Part shown: one piece after another, positions 37,522 to 47,909 of the stretch | Numbering within the stretch: position 1 is the stretch's first letter | Layout: each line of letters opens with the position of its first letter | Origin: DDH964 sp963806685 | GTDB lineage: Bacteria; Desulfobacterota; Desulfuromonadia; Desulfuromonadales; DDH964 | Length of the DNA stretch: 64,000 nucleotides | Assembly: GCA_963806685.1 (NCBI GenBank) | Contig: CAWDZB010000022.1 | Span: 33,934 to 97,933 of the forward strand | Reading direction: 5' to 3' | Notes under the pieces: model-generated | What the model was told of the DNA's origin: nothing | The model's database searches: none | Seen by the model: the letters and a program-made list of their open reading frames with translations, nothing else | Position numbers and translations under genes: made by a program

Positions 37522-39348
37522 ATGCATCAGGAAATTCGCCTCCACGGCCACATCAACGAAACCATCGAGTACTTCGCGACGGCCGCCGCCCGCGATGCCT
37601 ACCGCGGCTATTTCTACGAGATCGACGGCGAGCGCCTGCGCTTCTTTTCTCCCGGCAACGAATTCGTCCTCGACGCCGATGGAGTCAGTCATCGCGGCAA
37701 CGGCGGCTCTTTCTGTGAATACATGTTCGGCGTCGACCAGCCGCTGGCCGATCTGGCCAAGGGGGACGTGCGCAACCGCCTGGTCCTGTACGGCGCCTCC
37801 TACGAGGAGAATGGCAACCTCGGCTTCACCAGCCACACCGAGGGGGGACAGAGCTACGAGCGGATCTTTTTCGAAGGAAACGCCGTCTGCAACTACTTCT
37901 TCTTCCTCAGCGGGACGATCAGCGGCTCGCTGCAGGAGCAGCAGGAAGGCATCCTGCGCCAGCTCGGCAAATTGCTCAAGCGCAGTGCGGCAGTCGGCGC
38001 AGGGGACGACTCCGGCCTCGGGGAAGAGCTCTTCGACCTGCTCGGCCCCAAAAGTTCCCTTTACCTGATCAAGCTGATCAACAAGAAGCACAAGGCCTAC
38101 CGCGACACCTTCGAAAGGCTCTACCTCACCTACAAGGCGATCCCCGACGATGAGTTCGCTGGCCTGCAGCAGCTCGCCGAATGCTTCAGTATTGACAAGT
38201 ATCAGCAGGAGCGAATCCGCATCGATGTGATGTACAAGCACCCGGAAAACCGGAGGATCGTCGACGAGTACAAGCACATTCTCATCGACTGCAACCAGCG
38301 CGGCAGCATCGGCCGCCTCGAGAACGCCCGCCTCACCCGCCTGAAGACCCTCTCGGTGCGCAACAAGATTCCCTCCGCCCTCTTCTATACCCTCGACGAA
38401 ATGCTCAAGCACGACAACCTGGTCGACCTTGAGGAGCAGAACTACATCGCCGAGACCCGGCAGATCCTCTTCGGCCTCTTCTTCCAGGAGCGGCAGATCG
38501 ACGCCAGCATCGACCACGAGGACATGATCAAGCTGCTCCAGGCCAAGCGCCAGGCGAGCGAGAATCGCGACCACAGCTTCGAGCAGATCCTGTTAGAGAC
38601 CGGAAAATCGTGCGACGAGAAGATCCGCGATGGTGCCGACATCCAGTTGCTGGAGAATTTTTCCTACATCGTCACCTACTTCGACCGCTACGACAATGCT
38701 GCGGCGGCTATCAACCAGCTCGCCTTCATGGAAAACGTGCGTATCGGCGAAGAGCTGGTGCGCAGCCTGCTCGGCAACCGCAAGGCCTTCAACGCCCTCG
38801 CGCCGGGGCTGTTCGACAGCCTGTTCTTTTCCAGCCTCTATGCCAACAAGTACCTGGGCCGCTTCGGTGCCAAGAAGATCCGCTGCCTGCAGAAGGGACT
38901 GGAGGAGATCGAGGATGGCCGGTTGACCGTCCGTGGACTGCTGCAATGTATCGAAGAGACCTGCAGCCAGGAGACGACCTACAATCTTCTCCTCGGCAAC
39001 GTCAAGGAACGCATCCGCAACTTCTACTCCCGCTACAACACCCGCGCTGAACAGGAGGCGCTACGGCTGGAGGTGGCCGAGGAATTGCGCAACCGGGGAA
39101 ACCTCGAAGGGGATATCTCCGACCGGTTGTTTCGCGACGTAGTGGTCAACATCAAGAAGGAAGCGATCTACATCCACAACCTGCTGCCGCGCATCGTCAC
39201 CGAAAAGGACACGGCACTGCGCGAGGATTTTCTCGACAACAGCGGCCTCGACCGCTTTTATGTCGAGGAACTGGAGCGGGAGTACTTCGACCTCAACGAC
39301 CTCGACCTGGAAAACCTCTACCAGATCCGCAAGGGGCTCAGCGCCTGA
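37522..39348 (+). CDS. large conserved protein of unknown function (TIGR04442-like)
   Basis: 608 residues, soluble and mostly helical, with no signal peptide. The opening HQEIRLHGHINETIEYFATAAARDAYRGYFYEI and an early beta-rich region (~1-140) precede a long helical part. I associate this with TIGR04442, a Desulfuromonadia family of unknown role, from memory only. It follows the MBL gene by 60 bp on the same strand. Confidence 0.75.
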   Translation: MHQEIRLHGHINETIEYFATAAARDAYRGYFYEIDGERLRFFSPGNEFVLDADGVSHRGNGGSFCEYMFGVDQPLADLAKGDVRNRLVLYGASYEENGNLGFTSHTEGGQSYERIFFEGNAVCNYFFFLSGTISGSLQEQQEGILRQLGKLLKRSAAVGAGDDSGLGEELFDLLGPKSSLYLIKLINKKHKAYRDTFERLYLTYKAIPDDEFAGLQQLAECFSIDKYQQERIRIDVMYKHPENRRIVDEYKHILIDCNQRGSIGRLENARLTRLKTLSVRNKIPSALFYTLDEMLKHDNLVDLEEQNYIAETRQILFGLFFQERQIDASIDHEDMIKLLQAKRQASENRDHSFEQILLETGKSCDEKIRDGADIQLLENFSYIVTYFDRYDNAAAAINQLAFMENVRIGEELVRSLLGNRKAFNALAPGLFDSLFFSSLYANKYLGRFGAKKIRCLQKGLEEIEDGRLTVRGLLQCIEETCSQETTYNLLLGNVKERIRNFYSRYNTRAEQEALRLEVAEELRNRGNLEGDISDRLFRDVVVNIKKEAIYIHNLLPRIVTEKDTALREDFLDNSGLDRFYVEELEREYFDLNDLDLENLYQIRKGLSA

Positions 39349-39470
39349 CCCTGGCTGTCCCTGCCCTCCGCCCCACAGCTCTCCAAGTTATTGAAATTGT
39401 TCCCTGGAATTTCTTGCCCGGGAGCGCCCCTCGGCTATACTTGCAAGAATCTCAGCGGGGGTCCCGGCGC

Positions 39471-41540
39471 ATGACTCATCCCGACATTCGCAGCATCCGC
39501 AATATCGGCATTATTTCCCACATCGATGCCGGTAAAACCACGGTCTCGGAGCGAATCCTCTACTACACCGGAGAGATCCATCGCATGGGGGAGGTGCATG
39601 ACGGAGCCGCGACTATGGACTGGATGGACCAGGAGCAGGAGCGGGGCATCACCATTACCGCCACCTCGACCTCCTGCCGTTGGAAGGAGCACTGGCTCAA
39701 CCTGATCGACACCCCCGGGCACATCGACTTCACCATCGAGGTGGAGCGCTCGCTGCGCGTTCTCGACGGCGCCATTGCCATTTTCAGCGCCGTGGAGGGA
39801 GTGCAGCCGCAGAGCGAATCGGTGTGGCACCAGGCCGACCGTTACCGGGTACCGCGCATCTGCCTGATCAACAAGCTCGACCGCATCGGCGCTGACTACG
39901 CGGCGGTGCTGGAACAGCTGCGGGAGCGGCTCCACGCTCGGCCGGTCCTGTTGCAGCTGCCGATCGGCAACGAAGGGGAGTTTTCCGGCGTCGTCGACCT
40001 GCTCGGCGAGGGCGCCCTGAGCTTTGAAGAGGAGGACTTCGGCCGGACGGTCCGCTCCGCGGCCATCCCCGAAGAACTGCTGCCGGCGACCCGAGCGGCC
40101 CGCGAACAGCTCCTCGAGGCCGCCGCCGACTTCGACGACGCAGTGCTGGCCGACGTGCTCGAGGGGCGTGCAGTGGAACGCCCCCGCCTGGTGGCGGCCT
40201 TGCGGCGCGGCGTTCTCGATTGTCGGATTTTTCCGGTGCTGCTCGGCTCGGCGCTGCGCAACAAGGGGATCCAGCCACTGCTCGATGCGGTGCTCGAGTT
40301 TCTTCCCTCGCCGCTGGAGACACCGCCGCCGTTGGCCGCCCATCCCGGGAACGACGACCCTCCGGAAACGCTGGCCTGCGACCCGCGGGGCCCGCTCTGT
40401 GTCCTGGCCTTCAAGGTCCTTGCCGACGAGGGACGCAAGCTGACCTACTTGCGCCTGTACTCCGGCTCCCTGCGTCCCGGCGAGCTGCTCCGCAATGCCG
40501 GGCGGTGCGGCGAGGAGCGGCTGGCGCGGCTGTTCCGCATGCACGCCCACCGCCGGGAACGGCTCGACGAAGCCCGCGCCGGGGACATCGTCGCCGCCAC
40601 CGGCCTGCGCGACGTCCTCACCGGCGACACCCTCTGTCGCCCAGAGCATCCGCTGCTCCTTTCCGGCCTGACCATCCCCGAGCCGGTGGTCTCGCTGGCG
40701 GTGGAGGCGAAAAGCGTCGGCGACCGGGAAAAGCTGCTGCCGTCGCTGGAAAAGCTGCAATGGGAAGACCCGACTTTCCGGGTCCGGGAGGATGCCGAGA
40801 CCGGACAGACGATCCTGACTGGTATGGGGGAACTGCACCTGGAGGTGGTAATTCAGCGCCTGGCCCGGGAGTTCGGGGTGGCGGTGAAGACCGGACGGCC
40901 GCAGGTCGTCTACCGCGAAACCCTGACCCGCCCGGTCGAGCGGCACGAGGTCTTCAACCGGGAGATCGACGGTCGCAACCAGCACGGGGAGCTCACCCTG
41001 CGGCTCACCCCGCGGGAACGGGGCGCCGGGCTGTCGGTCATCCTGCCCGATCTCGCGACCGATCCGTTGCCCGAAGCGCTGCGCACGGTCCTGCGCAGCA
41101 GCCTGGAGCAGGGCTGCGCTGGCGGGCCGCTGGCCGGATACCCGCTGACCGATCTCGAACTGCGGGTCAGCGCCGTCCCCTACGATCCAGCCCAGACCAC
41201 CGAAACCGGGTTGCGCGCCGCCGCCCAGCGCGGCCTCGCCCTGGCTGCCCGGGAGGGGGCCCCGGCGCTGCTCGAGCCGATCATGCGTCTGGAATTGACC
41301 GCTCCCGGCGAACAATCGGGCCGGGTCCTCGGGTCGTTGCAGCAGAAGCGGGGACGGGTGGAGGGGATGCACAGCCGGACGGACTGTGAGGTCATCGCGG
41401 CGCTGGTGCCGCTCTCGGAAATGTTCGGCTACATGACGGAACTGCGCAGCGCCACCAAGGGGCGGGGGACTTTCACCATGGAATTCTCCCATTTCGACCT
41501 GGCTCCGGAAGAAACCCAGCGCCGCCTTGGCGGAGGTTAG
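39471..41540 (+). CDS. fusA: elongation factor G, second-type paralogue
   Basis: 689 residues from ATG 39471. GTPase motifs G1 HIDAGKTT, G2 RGITITATSTS, G3 DTPGHIDFT, G4 NKLD, then EF-G domains II-V. It is not in a str operon (no rpsL, rpsG or tuf beside it), which suggests an EF-G2-like additional copy rather than the main translocase. Role could be translocation, recycling or a specialised condition. Confidence 0.9.
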   Translation: MTHPDIRSIRNIGIISHIDAGKTTVSERILYYTGEIHRMGEVHDGAATMDWMDQEQERGITITATSTSCRWKEHWLNLIDTPGHIDFTIEVERSLRVLDGAIAIFSAVEGVQPQSESVWHQADRYRVPRICLINKLDRIGADYAAVLEQLRERLHARPVLLQLPIGNEGEFSGVVDLLGEGALSFEEEDFGRTVRSAAIPEELLPATRAAREQLLEAAADFDDAVLADVLEGRAVERPRLVAALRRGVLDCRIFPVLLGSALRNKGIQPLLDAVLEFLPSPLETPPPLAAHPGNDDPPETLACDPRGPLCVLAFKVLADEGRKLTYLRLYSGSLRPGELLRNAGRCGEERLARLFRMHAHRRERLDEARAGDIVAATGLRDVLTGDTLCRPEHPLLLSGLTIPEPVVSLAVEAKSVGDREKLLPSLEKLQWEDPTFRVREDAETGQTILTGMGELHLEVVIQRLAREFGVAVKTGRPQVVYRETLTRPVERHEVFNREIDGRNQHGELTLRLTPRERGAGLSVILPDLATDPLPEALRTVLRSSLEQGCAGGPLAGYPLTDLELRVSAVPYDPAQTTETGLRAAAQRGLALAAREGAPALLEPIMRLELTAPGEQSGRVLGSLQQKRGRVEGMHSRTDCEVIAALVPLSEMFGYMTELRSATKGRGTFTMEFSHFDLAPEETQRRLGGG

Positions 41541-41550
41541 CGGCCAAGAA

Positions 41551-42726
41551 CTAGCCGCCCAGGAATTCGATTCCCAGCAGGGTCAGGTCATCCTGCTGCG
41601 GTCGGCCTTCGGCAAATCCCCGCACCCTCTCGACCACCTGGTTGCAGCCGCCCTGCAGCGACTGGTCCCGCAGGGAGTCCAACAGGCCGAAAAACCGCTT
41701 CTCGCCAAACAGCTCCCCCTGGCGGTTGGCCCTCTCGTACACCCCGTCGGAATAGAGATAGAGGCGGTCCCCTTCCTCCAGAACAGCCTCTCCTTCGACG
41801 AAGGGCTTCCCGACGCCGAGGCCGATCAGGCCGCCGCCGGCCCGCAGCAGTTCCACCCTGCCATCGCGCCGCACCAGCACCGGCGGCGGGTGGCCGGCGC
41901 TGCAGTAACGGACCCGGCCGGTGGAGATGCTCAGCAGCAGGTAGGTAATGGTGAAGAATTTTTCGAACCGCTCAAAGGGGTATTCCAGCTCCAGCTCACC
42001 GAGGACCTCGGCCGGGGAGAGGATCTTGTAGTAGGGCGGGGCAACGTAGACCCGCTTGATGAACCGCCCGGTCTGCAGCGACAGGCTCTGGTAGACCGAG
42101 ACCGAGACCATCGCCGAGGAAACCCCGTGGCCGCTGACGTCGAAGAGATAGGCCATGACCGTATCCTCGTCGAGCTGCAGGACATTGAACAGGTCGCCAC
42201 CGACCCTCTCGAAGGGCTGGAAGCACCAGGCGAAGCGGTAGCTGCCGAGGTCCGACAAGTGGGTGGGAATCAGGCTGTGCTGGATCTGCGCCGCCGAGCG
42301 TAACTCCTCTGCCTGCTCCCGTTCCCGCTCGCGGACCCGGTGCCGGAGCTGGGCCAACTGCTGGCGCAGCCGCCGCAGCGTGGTGAGGGAAGAGACCCGG
42401 GCGGAAAATTCCGCCAGCGAATCGGCCTGCAGCAACACCCCGTCCCCCTTGCTCCCGCGGTTCACCAGGTTCTCCAGGCGGCGGCTGCCGCTGAACAGCA
42501 GAGAAGGGACGGCGCGCCGCCGGCATTCCGCCAGGCAGGTCTCCCAGCCCGGCTCATCCAGCAGGTCGACATCGGCCAGGACCAGGTCGGGACCCCGAAG
42601 CAGCAGTTCGCGGGCCTTTTCCCGGTCGTCGGTCTGCGCCACAGCGTACCCCTGGCCACGCAGCATCCGCCCGGGGTCGATTCCGTTGCTGGTGTCGTTT
42701 TGCAGCAGCAGCACTCGGCCGTTCAT
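41551..42726 (-). CDS. response-regulator-like SpoIIE/RsbU-type protein phosphatase
   Basis: 391 residues from ATG 42726. Residues ~1-120 are a receiver-like domain: the phospho-acceptor Asp is present (PDLVLADVDLLDEPG), but the acidic pair near residue 10 is ND and the conserved Lys is replaced, so it may not be phosphorylated normally. A coiled coil (~125-160) joins a PP2C/SpoIIE domain: QHSLIP, VGGDLFNV, LFDVSGHGVSSAM, GQPLQQDDLTLL-like end. It would dephosphorylate an anti-sigma antagonist. Convergent with EF-G, 10 bp apart. Confidence 0.88.
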   Translation of the reverse strand: MNGRVLLLQNDTSNGIDPGRMLRGQGYAVAQTDDREKARELLLRGPDLVLADVDLLDEPGWETCLAECRRRAVPSLLFSGSRRLENLVNRGSKGDGVLLQADSLAEFSARVSSLTTLRRLRQQLAQLRHRVREREREQAEELRSAAQIQHSLIPTHLSDLGSYRFAWCFQPFERVGGDLFNVLQLDEDTVMAYLFDVSGHGVSSAMVSVSVYQSLSLQTGRFIKRVYVAPPYYKILSPAEVLGELELEYPFERFEKFFTITYLLLSISTGRVRYCSAGHPPPVLVRRDGRVELLRAGGGLIGLGVGKPFVEGEAVLEEGDRLYLYSDGVYERANRQGELFGEKRFFGLLDSLRDQSLQGGCNQVVERVRGFAEGRPQQDDLTLLGIEFLGG

Positions 42727-42801
42727 GATAATCCGTCTGGTCGGTTGGGGAGTTTTCCAAGTATACTCGAAGTTAATCATGCTAGCGCGGGAGTTGCCGA
42801 A

Positions 42802-43179
42802 TTGTCCATCACCGCCACGGAGATTCGTGCCCACTGCCGGGCCCACCCCGGCACTGCCGAGGACTTCCCCTTCGGCCCCGGGGTCCTGGCCTGCCGGATC
42901 GGCGGCAAAATCTTCGCGCTGGTCTTTCTCGATGCCGTACCGCTGTGCCTCAACCTCAAGTGCGATCCACTGCGGGCCGAGCAATTGCGCCGCTACTACC
43001 CCGCCATCCGCCCCGGCTACCATATGAACAAGCGCCACTGGAACACGGTGACCTGCGACGGCAGCATCCCGCAGGAGGTCTTCTTCTCCCTGATCGATGA
43101 TTCCTACGCCCTGGTCGTCGCCGGGCTGCCGAAGTCGGCACGCCAGGCATCGCCCGCCACCTGGGAGGAGGGATTATGA
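42802..43179 (+). CDS. MmcQ/YjbR family protein
   Basis: 125 residues from TTG 42802, supported by GGGAG 8 nt upstream; no ATG fits. Typical features: PGTAEDFPFGPGVLACRIGGKIFALV, LNLKCDP, and the end YHMNKRHWNTVTCDG. These proteins have a CyaY-like/DNA-binding fold with unclear function. Its stop overlaps the next ATG (ATGA). It is divergent from the phosphatase gene. Confidence 0.85.
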   Translation: MSITATEIRAHCRAHPGTAEDFPFGPGVLACRIGGKIFALVFLDAVPLCLNLKCDPLRAEQLRRYYPAIRPGYHMNKRHWNTVTCDGSIPQEVFFSLIDDSYALVVAGLPKSARQASPATWEEGL

Positions 43180-44060
43180 AACTGTTGATTATCGGCTGCG
43201 GCTACCTCGGCCGGCGGGTCGCACTCCTCGCCCGCAACAGCGGCTGGGAGGTGACCGCCCTGAACCGGTCCGGGACCGTGGACCCGGACCTTGCCGCCGC
43301 CGGGGTGGTTGCCCATGCCGCCGATCTCGACCAGCCGCCGGACCTGAACCGGCTGGCGACAAGGGACGCAACCGTCCTTTACCTGGCGCCGCCACCCGAA
43401 AGGGGCATCACCGACCCGCGGGTTGGCGCCTGGTGCGCCTTTGCACGGGGGGATCAGCGTCCGGCAAAGCTCATCTATCTCGGAACCACCGGCATCTACG
43501 GCGATTGCGGCGGCGCCCTGGTCGATGAAACGACGACCCCGCACCCGGCCACCGACCGCGCCCGGCGCCGGCTGGCGGCGGAACGGGAGTTGCGGAGATG
43601 GAGCCTGGAAACCGGGGTACCGCTGCTGATCCTACGGGTGGCAGGCATCTACGGGCCGGGGCGGCTGCCGCTGGCGGCGCTGCGCGCCGGACAGCCGGTG
43701 GTGAACGGGAGCGAGGCTTCCTTCAGCAACCGCATCCACGTCGACGACCTGGCGGCCGTCTGCCTGGCGGCGGCAGAGCGCGGCCCGGCAGGCGCCATCT
43801 ACAACGTCAGCGACGGGGAGAGTTCGACCATGACCGACTACTTTTTGGCGGTGGCTGCTGCCTTCGGTCTTCCCGCACCGCCGCAGATCACCCTTGCCCA
43901 GGCGCAGCAGCAGTTGAGTCCGATGCTTCTTTCCTATCTGGCCGAGTCACGGCAGATCGACAACCGGCGGCTGCTGACCGAACTCGGCGTGACCCTGCGC
44001 TACCCGAACCTGCGGTGCGGGCTCGCCGCCTGCCGGGCGGAGGCCGTGGCGCCGGACTGA
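43176..44060 (+). CDS. NAD-dependent epimerase/dehydratase family protein (YeeZ-like)
   Basis: 294 residues. N-terminal Rossmann motif LLIIGCGYLGRRVA, YLGTTGIYGDCGGALVDE at the middle, NRIHVDDLAAVCLAA and IYNVSDGE near the end. The GTTGIYGDxxG form replaces the usual YxxxK active site, as in YeeZ-like atypical SDRs, so enzymatic role is uncertain. Translationally coupled to the MmcQ gene. Confidence 0.88.
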   Translation: MKLLIIGCGYLGRRVALLARNSGWEVTALNRSGTVDPDLAAAGVVAHAADLDQPPDLNRLATRDATVLYLAPPPERGITDPRVGAWCAFARGDQRPAKLIYLGTTGIYGDCGGALVDETTTPHPATDRARRRLAAERELRRWSLETGVPLLILRVAGIYGPGRLPLAALRAGQPVVNGSEASFSNRIHVDDLAAVCLAAAERGPAGAIYNVSDGESSTMTDYFLAVAAAFGLPAPPQITLAQAQQQLSPMLLSYLAESRQIDNRRLLTELGVTLRYPNLRCGLAACRAEAVAPD

Positions 44061-44155
44061 GCCAACCGGCGGGGGCATTGTTCACCGCCGGGAGGACGAG
44101 TATACTTGCAACCGTTGGAACCTCCTGCTTCCCTTCCGGCCACCAGGGAGCTTTC

Positions 44156-45610
44156 ATGCCGAAACTGCTGCTTCCTCTCCTTGCCCTGCTCCTGGTGGGC
44201 GCCTGTGCTTCCGTTGTCCGGTCACCGGTTGCCAGCGGCGACTGCCGCTCGCTGCTGGTTGCCGTCGACCGGCAGGTCGCTGCCGCCGGCTGCCGGGACG
44301 CCGCCTATTACCCCGTGCCCGAGGCCCCCTACCTGCGCACCAGCCGCTTCTGGAGCAGCTACGGCGACGATCCGCTCTCCGCGTCGGCATTCGATTTCTG
44401 GGCCGGGCAGCTGCGCCGCCTCGACCGCGAGGCACGATCGGCTGAGCTGGCCTGCCTCGAATCCAAATCCAGCGGCAGCGCAGCCGCCGGGGCGAGTGCG
44501 GGCGGGCCGGCGGAGCGCAGCGGATCCTGCGCCGACCAGTTGCTGGGCGACGCCCTGGCCGAGCCGGCCGAACTACGCCAGAAACTGGCCGCGGTGCAGG
44601 TACCCGACGATTACCGTACCTGGCGGCGGGTAGTTGGCCTCTATCCCCTGGTCAGGCTGCCCGTCGCCATAGGGGTGGCCAACGCCTATGCCGAGCGCCG
44701 CGACTGGTACCGCCGGGATCTCCAGGACTGGCTGCGGCAGGGGACCTGGCAGAGCTGGGGGCCTGCGGCCGAATCCCCGGCGCCGGCCGCGGAGGTTGCA
44801 AGGCGCCTCGCCGCCGCTTCTGCCAACCCCCTTGGGGTGCCGCTGCCCGACGCCGGGCAGAGCCTCTGGCTGGCGCGAAATTTCGCGCCGCTGCTGGTTC
44901 AGCAGCAGGCAACGGCGGCCGATCACTGGGGAAAGGTCGAACGCACCGGCTCCGACGTCGTCATCGATCCGCAGCAGCCACTGATCTACTGGTATTGCGA
45001 CCACCTCTTCAGGGGATCCGAGCCGCTGTTGCGCATCAACTACGTCATCTGGTACCCAAGGCGCGACGGGGGAATCACCCCCTGGATGGAACGGGGGCGC
45101 TACGACGGGCTTACCATCGGCGTCACACTGGCAGCCGACGGCCGGCCGCTGGTGGTGGAGAGCATGAACAACTGCGGCTGCTACCTCCAGTTCTTCCCCG
45201 GCGCCGCGCTGCCGCCACCACGGCCGGTCCCCTTCGCCCCCGACCCGCTCGTTCCCCAGGAGCTCCCCGAATCGGCCGCGAACCAGCGCCTAGCGGTCTA
45301 CGTCAACGCCGGCTGGCACCAGGTCATCCGCCTCGCTGCAGTGGCCCTCCCGGGGGACGCCGGAAGCTACCAGCTGGCCGACTACCGGGACCTCGAGCAA
45401 CTCCCGGGCCCGGATGGCGAGATCACCAGCCTGTTCGACGGCGACGGCCTTCTCCCCGGCAGCGAGCGGGTGGAACGCTGGCTCTTTTTCTCCATGGGCA
45501 TCCCCTCGGTGGGAAGCATGCGCCAGCGCGGCCACCTGCCGATCACCCTGCTCGGCCGGGAACATTATGACGATCCGCAGCTGCTGAATAAAACGTTCGG
45601 AAACAGGTAA
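44156..45610 (+). CDS. lipoprotein of unknown function
   Basis: 484 residues from ATG 44156 (GGGAG upstream). Lipoprotein signal MPKLLLPLLALLLVGACAS. No family recognised. The C-terminal half has IDPQQPLIYWYCDHLFRG, LLRINYVIWYPRRDG and VESMNNCGCYLQFFPG, suggesting a conserved domain with paired Cys. A longer in-frame reading to 43598 overlaps the epimerase and was not used. Confidence 0.78.
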   Translation: MPKLLLPLLALLLVGACASVVRSPVASGDCRSLLVAVDRQVAAAGCRDAAYYPVPEAPYLRTSRFWSSYGDDPLSASAFDFWAGQLRRLDREARSAELACLESKSSGSAAAGASAGGPAERSGSCADQLLGDALAEPAELRQKLAAVQVPDDYRTWRRVVGLYPLVRLPVAIGVANAYAERRDWYRRDLQDWLRQGTWQSWGPAAESPAPAAEVARRLAAASANPLGVPLPDAGQSLWLARNFAPLLVQQQATAADHWGKVERTGSDVVIDPQQPLIYWYCDHLFRGSEPLLRINYVIWYPRRDGGITPWMERGRYDGLTIGVTLAADGRPLVVESMNNCGCYLQFFPGAALPPPRPVPFAPDPLVPQELPESAANQRLAVYVNAGWHQVIRLAAVALPGDAGSYQLADYRDLEQLPGPDGEITSLFDGDGLLPGSERVERWLFFSMGIPSVGSMRQRGHLPITLLGREHYDDPQLLNKTFGNR

Positions 45611-45686
45611 AGGGGAGACGTTGCCCGGCGCCCGTTTCCGGCCTCCGCGGGCAACCTGCGGGCCGGTCCCGCACCTCGGTGGAGAG

Positions 45687-47909
45687 ATGATGGACCAGGA
45701 ATTTACCGGATTTGAGGAGCTCGATCTCGACCTTGACATCAAGTTGCTGTCGAAGGTCGTCTTCGCCCTCAACATCGCCCGCCACCATATTGCCACCTAC
45801 CCGAGCGAACATCCGGTCATCGCCACCTCGCTCGACAAATTTCTCTCCCAACTCTGGGAACTCCTCGAGTTTCGCGAGGAACTGACCATCGGCGTCGCCC
45901 GTGACACGCTGCTGGTCGGCACCGGCATTCTCGAGCGCAAAAACGCCGTCTATCGGGATCTGGCCGAGAAGCTTTTCGCCGCCGACATCGCCGGGCTGAC
46001 CTTCCACCGCGCCCTCGAGAGCAGTGAACTGCTGGTCTTTCTCTCCGCCCTGAGCAAAAAGCCGGAGGAATTGCGCGCCGCGGGGGGCATCAGCCGCCTG
46101 CTGGAGGCGGCCGGGGTCCGCCACTTGCGGGTCCGGGAGCTCGACTACTCCCCCTTCGTGGCCACCGATATCGCCGCCTTCGCCGGACCGGAGGAGGGAT
46201 GCGGGGAAGAACCGGCCAACCTGATCTGGGTCTCATTCATCGACGGCCTGGTGGCCAATCGCTTCGACGGCGAGGGAAATGCCCCGGCGGGTGAGCTGCA
46301 GCTCGAACCCGAGCATCTAGCCCGGCTCCTCAACCTGCGCGAAAAGCGGGGAGGCGGCCAGGACCTTGTCGGCGACTACGACACCACGATCACCGAATAC
46401 CTCAAACAGCTCGACCGCGAAGAGGTTAACAGCCTGGCCCGCCGGGAGTCCTTCGGCAAGCTCGCCACCTTCATCCAGCGTCTCGATCCGAAGGTCCGCC
46501 GCCAGTTTCTCGGCAGCACCTTCCGTTCCCTGGCCGACCACCAGAATCTGGCCGACGAGGTCCTCTGCAATCTCTCCGGAGAGCTGCTCCTGGACTGGCT
46601 TGACGAAATCGAGGACCCGCAGCTTTCCGTGCCGCCGCTGATCGTCAACCTCCTCGGCAAGCTGGCCGGCCATGCCGGCAACGCCAGCGCCGAGCGGCGC
46701 GTCGCCACCCGCCGCACCTTCGATGAAGAGGAGCTCAAGCACCGGCTTCGCAGCCTGTTCGGCGAAGACCGCTCAGCCGAATTCCTCTCCGCCGACTACA
46801 AGGCGCTGCTGCAGACCGCCCTGGCCACCGATACCGACACCGGCCTCGACAGCGCCCTGACCGAAGAACTGCTGGAGACCTTGGACGGCCACGTCCTGGA
46901 GACCCGACTCTGCTCGGTGATCCTCGAAATTGTGGATGTCGACCCGCTCTGCGACGATGCCGACGTCCTGCTCACCAACCTGGTCGACCTGATCAACTAC
47001 TTTCGCGAGACCAGCGACTTCGAGGCGCTGCTGGCCACCCACGAGCGCCTTTCCCGGCATTTCGACGAATCGGAGCCATTCTCGGTGCCGCTGGCCCGCG
47101 AGGCCCTCGCAACCTACCAGAACCCGGAATTCATCGCCGCCATCCTCCAGGCGATACAGCTCTGGGGAAAGGAGAAGTTCGGGGAGATCCGCCGTCTGAT
47201 CCGCCAAGTGGGCGATCCCTTCGTCGAGCCGCTACTCGAGGCTCTGGCCGACGAGGAAAGCATGCCGCTACGCCAGTTCTACCTGTCGGTCCTGGCGGAG
47301 CTCGGACCGGCGGCGCGCGATGCGGCGGTCGCCCGGCTTCACGATCCGCGCTGGTACGTGGTGCGCAACCTGCTCATCCTACTGCGCCGGCTCAACGACC
47401 CCGGGGTCCTCAGGCCGATCGGCCATCTCATCGCCCACCCCCATCCCCAGGTCCAGCTCGAAGCGATGAAGACCTACCTTCACTTCGGCGATCCGCGCGC
47501 CACTCGCTATCTGCTCAAGGAGCTGGAACAGCAGGACCTGCGGCGCCGTCACAACGCCGTGCTGCTGGCCCGACGCTGCCACGACCGCCAGGTGGTCCAC
47601 CGCATCCTTGATCTCCTCGAAGCCGGCCTGTCGGAGAACGAATTCGAGTTCAAACGAGCCGCGGTGAAGACCCTGGCGGAAATCGGCGACCCCGTGGCCC
47701 TGCCGCGCCTGGAGAACCTGCTGGAGAAGACGTACCTCCTGCATCCGCTTCTCTACCGGCGCCTCAAGCTGGAAATCGTTGCCTCCCTGGGGGCCTATCC
47801 GGCCGCCAGCACCGCCCAACTGCTGCAGCGCTTGGCCGCCGGCCAGGGGGAAATCGCCGAACTGGCCGCCACCCACCTGCCCGTCGCCAACCGAAAGGAA
47901 AAGCCATGA
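45687..47909 (+). CDS. HEAT-repeat protein with N-terminal module shared with the next gene
   Basis: 740 residues from ATG 45687 (45690 also possible). Residues ~10-130 form a module with TYPSEHPVI, REELTIGVARDTLLVGTGI and SSELLVFLSAL. The middle is helical; the last ~200 residues are HEAT-like repeats (VRNLLILLRRLNDPGVLRPIGHLI, KTLAEIGDPVALPRLENLL). Such repeats bind proteins. The stop overlaps the HD-GYP start (ATGA), so the two act together. Confidence 0.82.
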   Translation: MMDQEFTGFEELDLDLDIKLLSKVVFALNIARHHIATYPSEHPVIATSLDKFLSQLWELLEFREELTIGVARDTLLVGTGILERKNAVYRDLAEKLFAADIAGLTFHRALESSELLVFLSALSKKPEELRAAGGISRLLEAAGVRHLRVRELDYSPFVATDIAAFAGPEEGCGEEPANLIWVSFIDGLVANRFDGEGNAPAGELQLEPEHLARLLNLREKRGGGQDLVGDYDTTITEYLKQLDREEVNSLARRESFGKLATFIQRLDPKVRRQFLGSTFRSLADHQNLADEVLCNLSGELLLDWLDEIEDPQLSVPPLIVNLLGKLAGHAGNASAERRVATRRTFDEEELKHRLRSLFGEDRSAEFLSADYKALLQTALATDTDTGLDSALTEELLETLDGHVLETRLCSVILEIVDVDPLCDDADVLLTNLVDLINYFRETSDFEALLATHERLSRHFDESEPFSVPLAREALATYQNPEFIAAILQAIQLWGKEKFGEIRRLIRQVGDPFVEPLLEALADEESMPLRQFYLSVLAELGPAARDAAVARLHDPRWYVVRNLLILLRRLNDPGVLRPIGHLIAHPHPQVQLEAMKTYLHFGDPRATRYLLKELEQQDLRRRHNAVLLARRCHDRQVVHRILDLLEAGLSENEFEFKRAAVKTLAEIGDPVALPRLENLLEKTYLLHPLLYRRLKLEIVASLGAYPAASTAQLLQRLAAGQGEIAELAATHLPVANRKEKP